Below are positions 54,474 to 63,441 of a DNA stretch of 64,000 bases, piece after piece. Source of the stretch: Oceanirhabdus sp942490885 (lineage in GTDB: Bacteria > Bacillota > Clostridia > Clostridiales > Clostridiaceae). The stretch's first letter is position 1. Every line of letters begins with the position of its first letter. The stretch lies in contig CALNYT010000002.1 of NCBI GenBank assembly GCA_942490885.1, forward strand, positions 3,348,001 through 3,412,000. Reading direction: 5' to 3'. The notes under the pieces were generated by a model. It had not been told where the DNA came from and made no database searches. It saw nothing but the letters and a program-made list of their open reading frames with translations. The position numbers were made by a program, and so were the translations under genes.

Positions 54474-54859
54474 AACTTAATCCTCCTTAGTATAAAAACT
54501 AATAATAATCGCAAAAACGACAAAATACTTCGTTTTTTTACTTCTCAAGGCAAGTATACTATATACAAGCATAAATATCTACACCTTTCTACCTTAAAAA
54601 AATGAAATATTTCTAAAAATTTAATGACATAATACTTTTTGCTAAACGCATTTTTTTCTCCTATTGACAATACAATAAATTGTGTTAAATTGATATTGTA
54701 TACTACAGCTGATGATTTTCAATTAAATGTTAGTTACATTTAAGCTAATTTTTGATAATTGTTTTATGATTATAGATATCTCGTAATTAAATATTATAGA
54801 AAATCCATATAATATATTAGCTGAATAGTTACAAAATAAATTTTATAGAGGTGTTAATT
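54474..54859. other. Divergent control region of the OPT and pepD genes
   Basis: AT-rich. A TATACT (about 54697-54702) could be the pepD -10; its -35 is unclear. I looked for a CodY-type box and did not find a convincing one. No gene is seen. Confidence 0.4.
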
Positions 54860-56308
54860 ATGTTAGAAAATTTAAAAGAACTTAAGAGTTATAAAGTCTT
54901 TGAAATTTTTAAAAAAATGAATGAAATACCTAGAGGTTCTGGCAATGAAAAAGCTATCTCAGATTGGTTGGTTACATATGCACAAGATAGAAATCTTGAA
55001 GTTATTCAAGATGAGGCTTTAAATGTGATAATTAGAAAGCCTGCAACGAAGGGATATGAAAACTCTCCTGGTGTAGTAATACAAGGTCATATGGATATGG
55101 TTTGTGAAAAAAACAAAGGAACAGAACATGATTTTGAAAAAGATCCTATTAAGTTTATTGTTGAAGGCGATAAGTTAAGAGCAGATGGAACAACATTAGG
55201 AGCAGATAATGGTATTGCTGTAGCTTATGGTCTTGCTCTATTAGATGAAACTGATGCAGAACATCCAGAAATAGAACTTCTCTTCACAACTGAAGAAGAA
55301 ACTGGTATGGATGGAGCACTAGCATTGAATCCCGATAGTATAAAAGGAAATATGCTTATTAATATTGATTCAGAAGAAGAAGGAACACTATTAGTAAGTT
55401 GTGCTGGTGGAGTAAGACAGGTTATTGAACTTGATGGAACAAAAGAAAATGCTCAAGGTAAAGGTATTAAAATTGAGATAAGAGGCCTTAAAGGTGGTCA
55501 CTCTGGAATGGATATAAATAAGGAGCGCGGAAACTCTAACAAGCTTATTTGTAGAATACTAGATGAATTACGTAAAGAAATGGAAGTTAGAATACATAAT
55601 ATTAGTGGTGGTTCTAAGATGAATGCAATCCCAAGAGAATGCGATTGCACGATAGTCGTTAATGAGAATAACTTTGATAAAGCTGTAGAAATAATCAATG
55701 AATATAATGAGATATTTAAAAAAGAGCTTTCTGCTTCTGATAGTGGTATTCAAGTATCATTTGAAAATGTAACAGTAACGGATGCATTCACTAAAGATAG
55801 TAGCAATAAAATTATTGATATGCTTCTTATGATACCAAACGGAATTCAATCAATGAGTATGCAAATTGAAGGTCTTGTTGAAAGTTCAACAAACATAGGA
55901 GTATGTATTTCTGAAGATAATAAAATTACTTTTGTTAGTGCTATAAGAAGCTCTGTAGAAAGTAGAAAATGGGAAATAGCTAAAAGAGGAGATGCTCTAA
56001 GTAATTTACTTGGTGCTTCAGTGGAGTATCAATCAGCTTACCCAGCTTGGCAATATAAAGCAGACTCAAAACTAAGAGATCGTATGGTATCTGTATATGA
56101 GGGTATGTACGGAAATAAGCCACTTATATCAGCAATACATGCTGGATTAGAGTGTGGTCTTTTTGGTGGTAAATTTGGAGAAAGAATGGATATGATATCA
56201 TTTGGTCCTAATCTACATGATGTTCATACACCTAATGAATGGGTAGAAATTGATTCAGTTGATAGAGGATGGGATTACTTACTTGGAGTATTGAAAAGCT
56301 TGAAATAG
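54860..56308 (+). CDS. pepD: Aminoacyl-histidine dipeptidase (M20, PepD)
   Basis: A 482-residue zinc-dependent cytosolic dipeptidase. The M20 metal motifs are present: GHMDMVCE, GADNGI, TTEEETGMDGA and the later IHAGLECGLF. The GGHSGMDINKERGNS block is the PepD substrate lid. It cleaves Xaa-His and other dipeptides, fitting the adjacent OPT peptide importer. GAGGTG lies six bases before ATG 54860; the in-frame start at 54851 overlaps it. A bidirectional terminator follows. Confidence 0.94.
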   Translation: MLENLKELKSYKVFEIFKKMNEIPRGSGNEKAISDWLVTYAQDRNLEVIQDEALNVIIRKPATKGYENSPGVVIQGHMDMVCEKNKGTEHDFEKDPIKFIVEGDKLRADGTTLGADNGIAVAYGLALLDETDAEHPEIELLFTTEEETGMDGALALNPDSIKGNMLINIDSEEEGTLLVSCAGGVRQVIELDGTKENAQGKGIKIEIRGLKGGHSGMDINKERGNSNKLICRILDELRKEMEVRIHNISGGSKMNAIPRECDCTIVVNENNFDKAVEIINEYNEIFKKELSASDSGIQVSFENVTVTDAFTKDSSNKIIDMLLMIPNGIQSMSMQIEGLVESSTNIGVCISEDNKITFVSAIRSSVESRKWEIAKRGDALSNLLGASVEYQSAYPAWQYKADSKLRDRMVSVYEGMYGNKPLISAIHAGLECGLFGGKFGERMDMISFGPNLHDVHTPNEWVEIDSVDRGWDYLLGVLKSLK

Positions 56309-56380
56309 ATCCGGCTATGACTTTCAAAAGTCTTAATTTTGAAATTCTATAAATCACAAAATTCATTTTAGCAACAAGGA

Positions 56381-56424
56381 AAGGTATGAAATTAGGGTTT
56401 AAAGCTAAATTTCATACCTTTTTC
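56381..56424. terminator. Bidirectional terminator between pepD and the aminotransferase gene
   Basis: AAGGTATGAAATT/AATTTCATACCTT-type stem with T-rich flanks between two convergent genes. Confidence 0.8.
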
Positions 56425-56438
56425 TTATTCACATTTTT

Positions 56439-57599
56439 CTATAATAACTTCGCTGCTTCTTTAAAAGCTCTGGAAACTCTTATCATTTGTTCCTCTGTAT
56501 TATAAAAACTTATTCCCAGTCTTATATAACCATTTTTTATAGTTGCAATTATATTATGCTTTTCCATTATATTCTTGAACTCACTCTCAATTTCTTTGGG
56601 ATAATAAATACTAAATATCCCTGAATAGTTTTCTGGTTTTCTAGGTGTCATAAATTTAAAAGGTAAATGACTTATTCTTTCAATTAGTTGATTTTGTAAT
56701 TCTAATATATAATTCTCAATTTCTTTAATTCCTAACAAATTTATAAGTTTACTAGCTTCATTGATTGCTGATATACCTGCATAGTTTAAATGGCCAGCCT
56801 CAAATCTTCTACCGTCCTCATACCACTCAATTTTTGAAAAATCATATTCCATTTTGGGAGGATTGAAAGAATTTTTAGCACTAAGGTGATTTGCCGATAA
56901 AGGAATAATATCTTTAACAATAGACTTATCACAAAACACAAAACCTGCACCAAATGGAGACAGTAGACCTTTATATCCTCCAGAAGCAAGATAACTAATA
57001 TTCATTTTTTTTACATCTATATCAAGTCTTCCTACAGCTTGAATTCCATCTACTATAAATAAAACATCATTTCCCTTACAAATTTCCCCTACCTTATATA
57101 AGTCAATGTAAAATCCTGTAGTGAATTGAACAGCTGAAATCACAACAGCTTTAGTGTTATTATCAATTTGATTCTCAATATCTTCAATTAATATGTTACC
57201 TTCTTTACTTCTAACAACCCTAAGTTCAACACCCTTGTTTTGAAGATCTATCCATGCATAAAGTGTTGCAGGAAAATCTTGATCACATACTATTATATTA
57301 TCCCCTGCATTAAAAGGATAACCATTGGCTATGATCCCAATTCCTTCTGATGTGTTTTTTACAAAGGCTATTTCTGATGGATCTGACTTTATTAATTCAG
57401 CTATATTTTTTTTAGCTGAGTCCAATACCTCTCTTCCATCTGATATTACTGTTTTACCATATGTTTTTATACGTTTTTCTATAAACCCTAAATATGCATT
57501 TTGAACACACTTAGGTGGTATGGAAGAAGAAGATGTGTTTAAAAAAATCACATCTTTAATGTCTGAAAATTCATAATCTATTAGTTCTCTATCTAACAT
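56439..57599 (-). CDS. Class V aminotransferase (cysteine desulfurase/epimerase-like)
   Basis: A 386-residue PLP enzyme. It has FVKNTSEGIGIIA for the cofactor phosphate, VDGIQAVGRLDIDV for the pyridine nitrogen aspartate, and ASGGYKGLLSPFG with the Schiff-base lysine. The N-terminus (VIFLNTSSSSIPPK) is typical of the isopenicillin-epimerase/desulfurase-like group. The cysteine loop of true desulfurases is not obvious, so the reaction is open. It is encoded after the DUF202 gene on the same strand and may be in its transcription unit. Confidence 0.87.
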   Translation of the reverse strand: MLDRELIDYEFSDIKDVIFLNTSSSSIPPKCVQNAYLGFIEKRIKTYGKTVISDGREVLDSAKKNIAELIKSDPSEIAFVKNTSEGIGIIANGYPFNAGDNIIVCDQDFPATLYAWIDLQNKGVELRVVRSKEGNILIEDIENQIDNNTKAVVISAVQFTTGFYIDLYKVGEICKGNDVLFIVDGIQAVGRLDIDVKKMNISYLASGGYKGLLSPFGAGFVFCDKSIVKDIIPLSANHLSAKNSFNPPKMEYDFSKIEWYEDGRRFEAGHLNYAGISAINEASKLINLLGIKEIENYILELQNQLIERISHLPFKFMTPRKPENYSGIFSIYYPKEIESEFKNIMEKHNIIATIKNGYIRLGISFYNTEEQMIRVSRAFKEAAKLL

Positions 57600-57645
57600 A
57601 ATAATTTCTCTCCTCTGCGGTATATATTTAAATCCTATTATTCTG

Positions 57646-57954
57646 TTACAAAAGCTTTCTATAATCTCTTAATTCTTTTCTTCCTTTTAAAAACCTTAAT
57701 GTTCCCAATACCAATAGAATACTTCCCAAAGGTATAAATACATATCCAATAATCAATAATATTTTTATGTTAAGGTATTTAACAAATGTAATACCCGAAA
57801 CAATTAAGCTTAAGGAAGTTCTTACCCAAGCCAAAAATGTTCGTTCATTAGCAAGAATCGTTCTATCTATTGCAAGCAAATCTCTTAATGGCACATCTTT
57901 TTTCTCATAAATATATATACTCCTATTATTTTCTTTCTGCAAAAATTGCATCAT
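57646..57954 (-). CDS. DUF202 (YidH-like) membrane protein
   Basis: A 102-residue protein with the DUF202 signature (DRTILANERTFLAWVRTSLS) followed by membrane helices at about 45-62 and 68-88. GGAGG is seven bases before ATG 57954; the ATG at 57972 lies ahead of that site and inside the IclR gene's end. It is coupled to the IclR regulator by close packing. The function of the family is unknown; Leu/Arg-rich helices suggest a small membrane sensor or channel. Confidence 0.85.
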   Translation of the reverse strand: MMQFLQKENNRSIYIYEKKDVPLRDLLAIDRTILANERTFLAWVRTSLSLIVSGITFVKYLNIKILLIIGYVFIPLGSILLVLGTLRFLKGRKELRDYRKLL

Positions 57955-57964
57955 AGGAAACCTC

Positions 57965-58717
57965 CTAAACATTAATCAATGCATTTAATTCCTGAGCTTT
58001 ATCCTTTAAATAATCAATGATTTCTTGTACAGTCTCCTGACTTAGTGCACCATTTACAAATCCAACAGCTAAAGCTGAAATCACTTCTCCTTTTGAGTTA
58101 ACAATAGGTACTGCTAATCTACGAATGGTCGACTTTATCTTTCCAAAATCATCTGAATATCCTTCCCTTATAGCAAATTCAATAAAGTCTTCAATCTCTT
58201 CTTGTGAAGGCATCTCAATACTATCCTTTTCGCTGCTTACGACAGTTTCCATTAACTTCGCTCTTCTATCTTCAGAAATACTTGCCATATATACAAATCC
58301 CCATGGTCTAGATAAAAACTGTTTACTAACAAATCCTACCTTCTGCATAACAACACTATCTATATTTATTGCTTTATCTAATGCAATTACTGATTCATCT
58401 GAAAATCCGAACAGCAAGGCTGTCGCTTCATATTTTCCACTTACTTCCTTTAATATATGAGATGCTCTCTTCAATATTCCATTCCATATAGATTCACTTT
58501 TAGCAAGGGTAAAGATTCTTGACCCTAACATGTATTTACCTTTATCATTTTTTACTATATAAGATTTTGATAATAAAACCTTTAAAATCCTATTTAAGCT
58601 ACTTACACTTATTCCTTTAATTTCGCTAATTGAATTAAAACCTAATTCTCCTTTTTCTGCGATTAGTTCAATTATTTCTAATCCATTAGTAAGCGCTGGA
58701 GCTGGACTCTTTTCCAT
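57965..58717 (-). CDS. IclR family transcription regulator
   Basis: A 250-residue regulator. The N-terminal winged helix-turn-helix (about 10-65, LGFNSISEIKGISVSSLNRI) is followed by a GAF-like effector domain (about 80-245). It probably controls its own unit, including the DUF202 and aminotransferase genes encoded next. Two palindromes upstream (58742-58815) are candidate operators. The effector is unknown. Confidence 0.88.
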   Translation of the reverse strand: MEKSPAPALTNGLEIIELIAEKGELGFNSISEIKGISVSSLNRILKVLLSKSYIVKNDKGKYMLGSRIFTLAKSESIWNGILKRASHILKEVSGKYEATALLFGFSDESVIALDKAINIDSVVMQKVGFVSKQFLSRPWGFVYMASISEDRRAKLMETVVSSEKDSIEMPSQEEIEDFIEFAIREGYSDDFGKIKSTIRRLAVPIVNSKGEVISALAVGFVNGALSQETVQEIIDYLKDKAQELNALINV

Positions 58718-58741
58718 AACCTTATCCTCCCCCTATATTTA

Positions 58742-58781
58742 GCTTTCATATATGATAGTTATTAGTTTCTTATATGAAAGC
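58742..58781. promoter_or_regulatory. Inverted repeat upstream of the IclR gene
   Basis: GCTTTCATATA and TATATGAAAGC separated by 18 bases, ending 25 bases before the regulator's start. It could be an operator. Confidence 0.4.
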
Positions 58782-58815
58782 AATAGATGTATGATAATTA
58801 TATCATACATCTATT
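58782..58815. promoter_or_regulatory. Perfect 15-bp palindrome upstream of the IclR gene
   Basis: AATAGATGTATGATA with its exact complement around ATTA, directly next to the previous inverted repeat. It is either a second operator or an A/T-rich terminator. Confidence 0.45.
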
Positions 58816-58827
58816 ACTTTTCAAAAG

Positions 58828-58865
58828 AAAAATAAAAACTGATGATAAACTATGTTTATCATCAG
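58828..58865 (-). terminator. Terminator of the shortened acetyltransferase gene
   Basis: Perfect 12-bp stem (CTGATGATAAAC) with a three-base loop, read leftward into TTTTTATTTTT. Confidence 0.85.
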
Positions 58866-58891
58866 CCTAAAAAACTGTTAAAATCTTTAAT

Positions 58892-59353
58892 TTATTTTTT
58901 ATAATTAATATAGTATGTATCATAAGGCTCTTCCATGATGTATCCAAGCTTTTGTGCTAATGCAACAGATTCAGTATTAGCTACATCCCAGCTTGGATAA
59001 ATTCCTCTGTCAAGACAATCTATAATTAATGCAGATGCCACTATAGTTGCAAGTCCCTTTCTCCTATACTCAGGACGGGTTCCAATTTCGATTTCAATTC
59101 CATCATCACGACTTTTATGAATAGTTTCTATACGTTTTTTCCAGTCATCTGTATTTACAATTACTAGAATATGTTCTGGAAGATTATATAGTAACTCTTC
59201 TGCTACTTCTGAATTAGGATCTCCAGCATAAAATACAAAGAACCCCACCACAACTTGTGCAATTGTTGGATTTTCAAGGTCATCCACCCAAGCTGTTCCC
59301 ATATGTCCTTGTAGATATGTGGGCACTAGCGTACACTTGAAATCTTGAAACAT
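58892..59353 (-). CDS. GNAT-type acetyltransferase with probable internal deletion
   Basis: A 153-residue protein. The C-terminal part has the GNAT acetyl-CoA motif (IEIGTRPEYRRKGLATIVAS) and SWDVANTESVALAQKLGY. The N-terminal part (AWVDDLENPTIAQVVVGFFV) matches the start of a longer clostridial GNAT family of about 260 residues as I remember it. The central ~100 residues of that family appear missing at about residue 85, in frame. It may be non-functional. A strong terminator follows. Confidence 0.7.
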   Translation of the reverse strand: MFQDFKCTLVPTYLQGHMGTAWVDDLENPTIAQVVVGFFVFYAGDPNSEVAEELLYNLPEHILVIVNTDDWKKRIETIHKSRDDGIEIEIGTRPEYRRKGLATIVASALIIDCLDRGIYPSWDVANTESVALAQKLGYIMEEPYDTYYINYKK

Positions 59354-59458
59354 ATAGGATAATTTTTCTCTTAAATTGACATCTGCTTAATAAATTATTA
59401 TTATCACTTCTTTCTTAATAAATTTTTATTGTATCATTCACATATACAATCACATTAT

Positions 59459-59893
59459 TTACAGTGTATTCTTCTTTACTTCCCATTCTTCTCCTGATAA
59501 TTCCCAGTAAGAATCCTCTGGCTGCATATCTATTGGTCTTTCCTTATCCACCATGCCGCATCTACTGTAAAGTTTTCTAGCTGAAATATTTTCTTCTGAA
59601 GGCTCAGTCCAAACAGCGTTTATTTCTTTTTCATTATTAAATATGTAATCTATTAATAGCTGCAATGCTTCTGCAGCTAACCCTTTGCCTTGAGTTGCAG
59701 GTAAGAACTTAATATCTAATCCAGCTCTTTTATGCTCTATATCCTTCTCATAGAATACCTCTCCACAAAAATCATTTTTTTGATATGTAACAATAAAATG
59801 ATTTGCTAATTCACTTTTATTTATACTGGAATACCATTTTTGTAAGCCTTCTAAACTAATACCTAATCCATTTGGAAATCCAACCCACTTCAT
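59459..59893 (-). CDS. RimJ/RimL-type acetyltransferase lacking its N-terminus
   Basis: A 144-residue GNAT protein. It begins at a point (MKWVGFPNGLGISLE) that is usually about 25 residues into such enzymes, then shows DIKFLPATQGKGLAAEALQL, the acetyl-CoA loop, and EENISARKLYSRCGM. The missing first strand and helix coincide with a MITE-like element that ends 16 bases before ATG 59893, so the gene was probably truncated by that insertion. No ribosome site is evident. It may be a pseudogene. Confidence 0.65.
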   Translation of the reverse strand: MKWVGFPNGLGISLEGLQKWYSSINKSELANHFIVTYQKNDFCGEVFYEKDIEHKRAGLDIKFLPATQGKGLAAEALQLLIDYIFNNEKEINAVWTEPSEENISARKLYSRCGMVDKERPIDMQPEDSYWELSGEEWEVKKNTL

Positions 59894-59908
59894 TAGCGTA
59901 TTCTAAAA

Positions 59909-60006
59909 GGGGCTGTCGCATTAAGAAAATTACTTACAACATATCGGATTATAAATCAATTATTAATACAATATGTTGTAGAATTTATTTTAAGTGCGAC
60001 AGCCCC
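59909..60006. mobile_element. 98-bp MITE-like element with GGGGCTGTCGCA ends
   Basis: Terminal inverted repeats GGGGCTGTCGCATTAAG / TTAAGTGCGACAGCCCC (nearly perfect) enclose a second pair, ACAACATAT / ATATGTTGT. There is no coding capacity. The ends resemble those of full-size clostridial insertion sequences as I recall them. It also follows the tldE copy 2 stop by 16 bases and may serve as its terminator. Confidence 0.7.
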
Positions 60007-60022
60007 TCCTTTTAAGTTCTCT

Positions 60023-61258
60023 CTATAGTTCTTTAACATCCATATCCATAATCATATACTTCACATTCATTGAAGGCATAACTTTATCACAAGAAACCCC
60101 TCTAAAATCCTCTCCATACATTTCAAATACATGAGATGATACTTGTAATTCAGGCAGTCTTCCAATAAACTTCTCACCATCAAATAAAAACGCAACTTGA
60201 ACTGGTGTACCAAAACCACCATCTGGAGTAAAGTCTCCACCTGCAGCAACAAAAACAAATATAGCCATTTCCCCATTTAAAAGTTCTTTTGCTGTTTTTT
60301 CACCACTTTTTGCTATTAAATTAGGCCATCCTTTTAATCCTGGAACACCATCATATTCCCCAGCAGCCGCTCCAGTAAGTGGTAAATTATACATTTTAGC
60401 TACTGTCTTATCAGTGTACGGTGACTTAATCACACCATTCTCAATCAAAGGATATCTATAATTACTATTAACAACACCCTCATCATCAAAGAACTTAGAA
60501 TTAATATCATCCTCTGGATTTGATGTCTGATACAAAGTAAAGTCACTGTTAAATTTCTTTTCATTCATTAAGTCTGAGAAAACAGATGCTCCACTAGCAA
60601 ACGTTCTTCCATTTAAATCTTTTAAGAACATCTTAAACATGCTCATATCAGCATTTAAAAATGCAACTGGAATTTTCTTTTTCTCAGGAAATTCAACTTT
60701 ATTTCTATATGCGTTTAATAATTCATTTGAGAACTTTATGAACTCATCTCTATTGAAACCTCTTCCCTCATACGGAAGAAATAAATCCATTATATTCTTA
60801 GAGCTTTTTTCTTTAACTACAATATCACACTCCATGTATCTTTTTTTATATTTTAAATTTAACTCCATGTTATTTTCTAAGATTACTTCTTCCTCAATAA
60901 CATTTATCTTATTGCTGAATATAAAATCATCATTTTTCCTAAGCTCTTCTAACATGCACTCTATCTCATTTATAAGTTCTTTTCCCTTTGGAATATCCGA
61001 ATCTATTTCCATACATTCATTTCTATTGGAAGATGGCTCATTTTCATAAGGTATGTTTAAACTTAAAGCTTCTTCAGCTTTTTTGAACATTTCTGCCTCA
61101 TCATATTTCCCTAATGCACCAGCAACACCAATCTTGCCATCCTTGTATACCCTAAAACCTGTTTTAGTAATATCCTTTTCTCTTATTGATTCAATCTTAC
61201 TTTGAACTATATTTATAGAAGTTTCTTTTACTCTTCTAGTATATTTTTCCCTAATCAC
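60023..61258 (-). CDS. TldE/PmbA family protein, copy 2
   Basis: A 411-residue protein aligned end to end with copy 1 at 49290 and differing by scattered substitutions (for example AAAGEYDGVPGLKGWP for GAGAGEYDGVPGLKGQP). It again lacks the HExxxH metal motif. It follows tldD copy 2 by 12 bases. The pair is preserved without frameshifts, so both copies are probably used. The MITE-like element lies just beyond the stop. Confidence 0.87.
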   Translation of the reverse strand: MIREKYTRRVKETSINIVQSKIESIREKDITKTGFRVYKDGKIGVAGALGKYDEAEMFKKAEEALSLNIPYENEPSSNRNECMEIDSDIPKGKELINEIECMLEELRKNDDFIFSNKINVIEEEVILENNMELNLKYKKRYMECDIVVKEKSSKNIMDLFLPYEGRGFNRDEFIKFSNELLNAYRNKVEFPEKKKIPVAFLNADMSMFKMFLKDLNGRTFASGASVFSDLMNEKKFNSDFTLYQTSNPEDDINSKFFDDEGVVNSNYRYPLIENGVIKSPYTDKTVAKMYNLPLTGAAAGEYDGVPGLKGWPNLIAKSGEKTAKELLNGEMAIFVFVAAGGDFTPDGGFGTPVQVAFLFDGEKFIGRLPELQVSSHVFEMYGEDFRGVSCDKVMPSMNVKYMIMDMDVKEL

Positions 61259-61270
61259 TTAAATCCCCCC

Positions 61271-62608
61271 CTATTGAACCTGAATATCTCTTACTCTTAC
61301 ATATGGACCACCCTTTGCTATTGACAGTGGGAACTGTTCCATTTTTCCACATCCACCCCAAATATTGTCCGTAATTTCTAATTCATTAGACAGTCCATCA
61401 ATTTTAAATAAAGTTTCCATAACATTTCCTGATATAACAGAAACATTTACTGGTTCTGCTATCTTTCCATCTCTTATCATATAAGCTTTTTTAGGTGCAA
61501 TTGTAAAGGTACTCATACCTGATCCATGCTTATAATCTTCAATAAAAATTCCTTCTTTTATTTCTCCAATTAGCTCTTCCTTTGTTTTATTTCCTGGTTC
61601 AATATATGTGTTAGTCATTCTAACTATTGGCTCAAATTCAAAATCCTTTGATCTTGCATTTCCTGTTAATTCTTCTTTTAAATCAGCTGCAGTAGATGAT
61701 GAATGTAATCTTCCACTTAGAACTCCATTCTTAATTACATACGTCTTTTCAGTCTTAGTTCCCTCATCGTCATAAGGAACATATCCTGTAACAGAATCAT
61801 CACCATAATCCACAATTGAAAGAATATCTGATCCAACTTTTGAACCTATCGCCCATTCCATCATCATTGTTTCATCACCAATCATAAAATCCGCCTCACT
61901 TTTATGACCAAAACTTTCATGAGCAAAAACCCCAGCTACTACAGGTGATAAAACAACAGTATATTTACCAGGTTCAATCGGCTTTGAATTCTTAACAAAT
62001 TCTAATGATTCATTATAATCTTTTTCAAATTTATTAATTAATTCTTTAAGTTTCTCAAACCTATTTGAAGTAATTTTTGAACCATCTTGAAATTTCTTTT
62101 CTCCACATGAAATAGCATAGTAAACTCTTGCTCCTGCTGCTTGATGATCATGTTTTATACAGCTTCCTTTACTAGAGTAAAATTCTTTTTCAACTCTCTT
62201 ATCTTTATAATTAATTTGCCAACTTTTAACGTCTTCTTTCTCATTAATCATTGGTAATAATTCATTTACTAAAGCTAACTTGTCTTTTTGACTTACACTG
62301 TTAATTTCATATCCCTCAAATTTGTGAATATCTTCTTTGTTAACTTGAAGCTTTTTGACAATAGGATTTTCCAAAATATTATCATTTTGCTGTGCCATTT
62401 TACTTAATTCATCTATATTACCCTGAATGTTTTCTATATCTGTAGTAGATTTGTAATACCATCTTTGTCCATCAAAAATTCTTATAAATGCCCCCATATA
62501 TTCTCTTACCTTGTTTTCATCAAGAATACCATCTGTATAATTTATTGTAGATTCAAACACATTTTCTATTCTTACATCTGTGTATAAATTCTCCGGAAAC
62601 CTGTACAT
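61271..62608 (-). CDS. tldD: TldD family metallopeptidase, copy 2
   Basis: A 445-residue zinc peptidase with the intact HESFGH motif in VFAHESFGHKSEAD and GCGKMEQFPL near the end. It is the paralogue of the gene at 50539; both copies start MYRFP-NLYTDVR and share most residues. It would pair with the TldE copy 2 product. Unlike copy 1 it has no PqqD-like neighbour. Its substrate specificity may have drifted; variable positions cluster in the N-terminal half. Confidence 0.91.
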   Translation of the reverse strand: MYRFPENLYTDVRIENVFESTINYTDGILDENKVREYMGAFIRIFDGQRWYYKSTTDIENIQGNIDELSKMAQQNDNILENPIVKKLQVNKEDIHKFEGYEINSVSQKDKLALVNELLPMINEKEDVKSWQINYKDKRVEKEFYSSKGSCIKHDHQAAGARVYYAISCGEKKFQDGSKITSNRFEKLKELINKFEKDYNESLEFVKNSKPIEPGKYTVVLSPVVAGVFAHESFGHKSEADFMIGDETMMMEWAIGSKVGSDILSIVDYGDDSVTGYVPYDDEGTKTEKTYVIKNGVLSGRLHSSSTAADLKEELTGNARSKDFEFEPIVRMTNTYIEPGNKTKEELIGEIKEGIFIEDYKHGSGMSTFTIAPKKAYMIRDGKIAEPVNVSVISGNVMETLFKIDGLSNELEITDNIWGGCGKMEQFPLSIAKGGPYVRVRDIQVQ

Positions 62609-62840
62609 AATCTTCTCCCTTTAATTTTAGAATTAGTTATTTTTTGATTATCTTTATAATAATTGAATTTTATTACTATTACATTATATATTGGTTATTG
62701 ATCCAAGTCTATTATTTAATTAAGACACATCAGATTTAAGTTACATATTAAAACAAAGCAAGATATGCTAAGGAATTATTTAAAAGTTATGGGTATACTA
62801 ATAAAAATAGGGTAAATTAATTATGAAAAGAGGAAAATAA

Positions 62841-63422
62841 ATGAACAATCTTATTGTAATTTCAGATGATAATTTTGAAGAATCAGAAATGTTACATGAT
62901 GTATTAAAAGAATATGATGACTTCAAAAAAGTGATATTTTCAAGATTTGATAATTACAATGAACTTGATAGATCTAATGAATTAGTTGAATTTTACAATA
63001 TAAAAAATTTTAAGTTTGCAAAAATGAGTAAAATCGCAAAATTATTTTTTGGTGGTAACCTATTCTTACAAAAAACAGTAGGCAACGTTTATGGAATAAA
63101 TAAAACTATGGTATTTCAGGATTATTATGTTCATCTAAAAATAGCACAAAATGAAATTATCAAGGATATTGTAGATACATCTCCTGAAAATTGCTCAACC
63201 CTTATAGCAAATGGTATTTTTACAATTCCATTTGTAGTTGAAATAAGTAAATATATAAAAAAAACATATAATCAAGAAGTGTGCATAATTGGAATTGTTA
63301 AAAGAAAACATCTTTTTAGATTAAGAAAAAAAAATAATAGTATTAATAACAATATTATTGATTGGATTAATAAGTATTATTTAAATAAAGTTAATAAAAT
63401 TATTATAGATAATTCAAAATAA
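62841..63422 (+). CDS. Hypothetical protein ahead of a glycosyltransferase
   Basis: A 193-residue soluble protein with a GAGG ribosome site. It shows alternating strands and helices (NNLIVISDDNFEESEML; ENCSTLIANGIFTIPFVVEI; VCIIGIVKRK), which could be a Rossmann-like half domain as in GT-B glycosyltransferases, but no motif proves this. It is 19 bases upstream of a probable glycosyltransferase on the same strand. I do not recognise the family. A role in surface polysaccharide synthesis is inferred only from the neighbour. Confidence 0.7.
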   Translation: MNNLIVISDDNFEESEMLHDVLKEYDDFKKVIFSRFDNYNELDRSNELVEFYNIKNFKFAKMSKIAKLFFGGNLFLQKTVGNVYGINKTMVFQDYYVHLKIAQNEIIKDIVDTSPENCSTLIANGIFTIPFVVEISKYIKKTYNQEVCIIGIVKRKHLFRLRKKNNSINNNIIDWINKYYLNKVNKIIIDNSK

Positions 63423-63441
63423 TTTTTATATGGGAGGAAAA

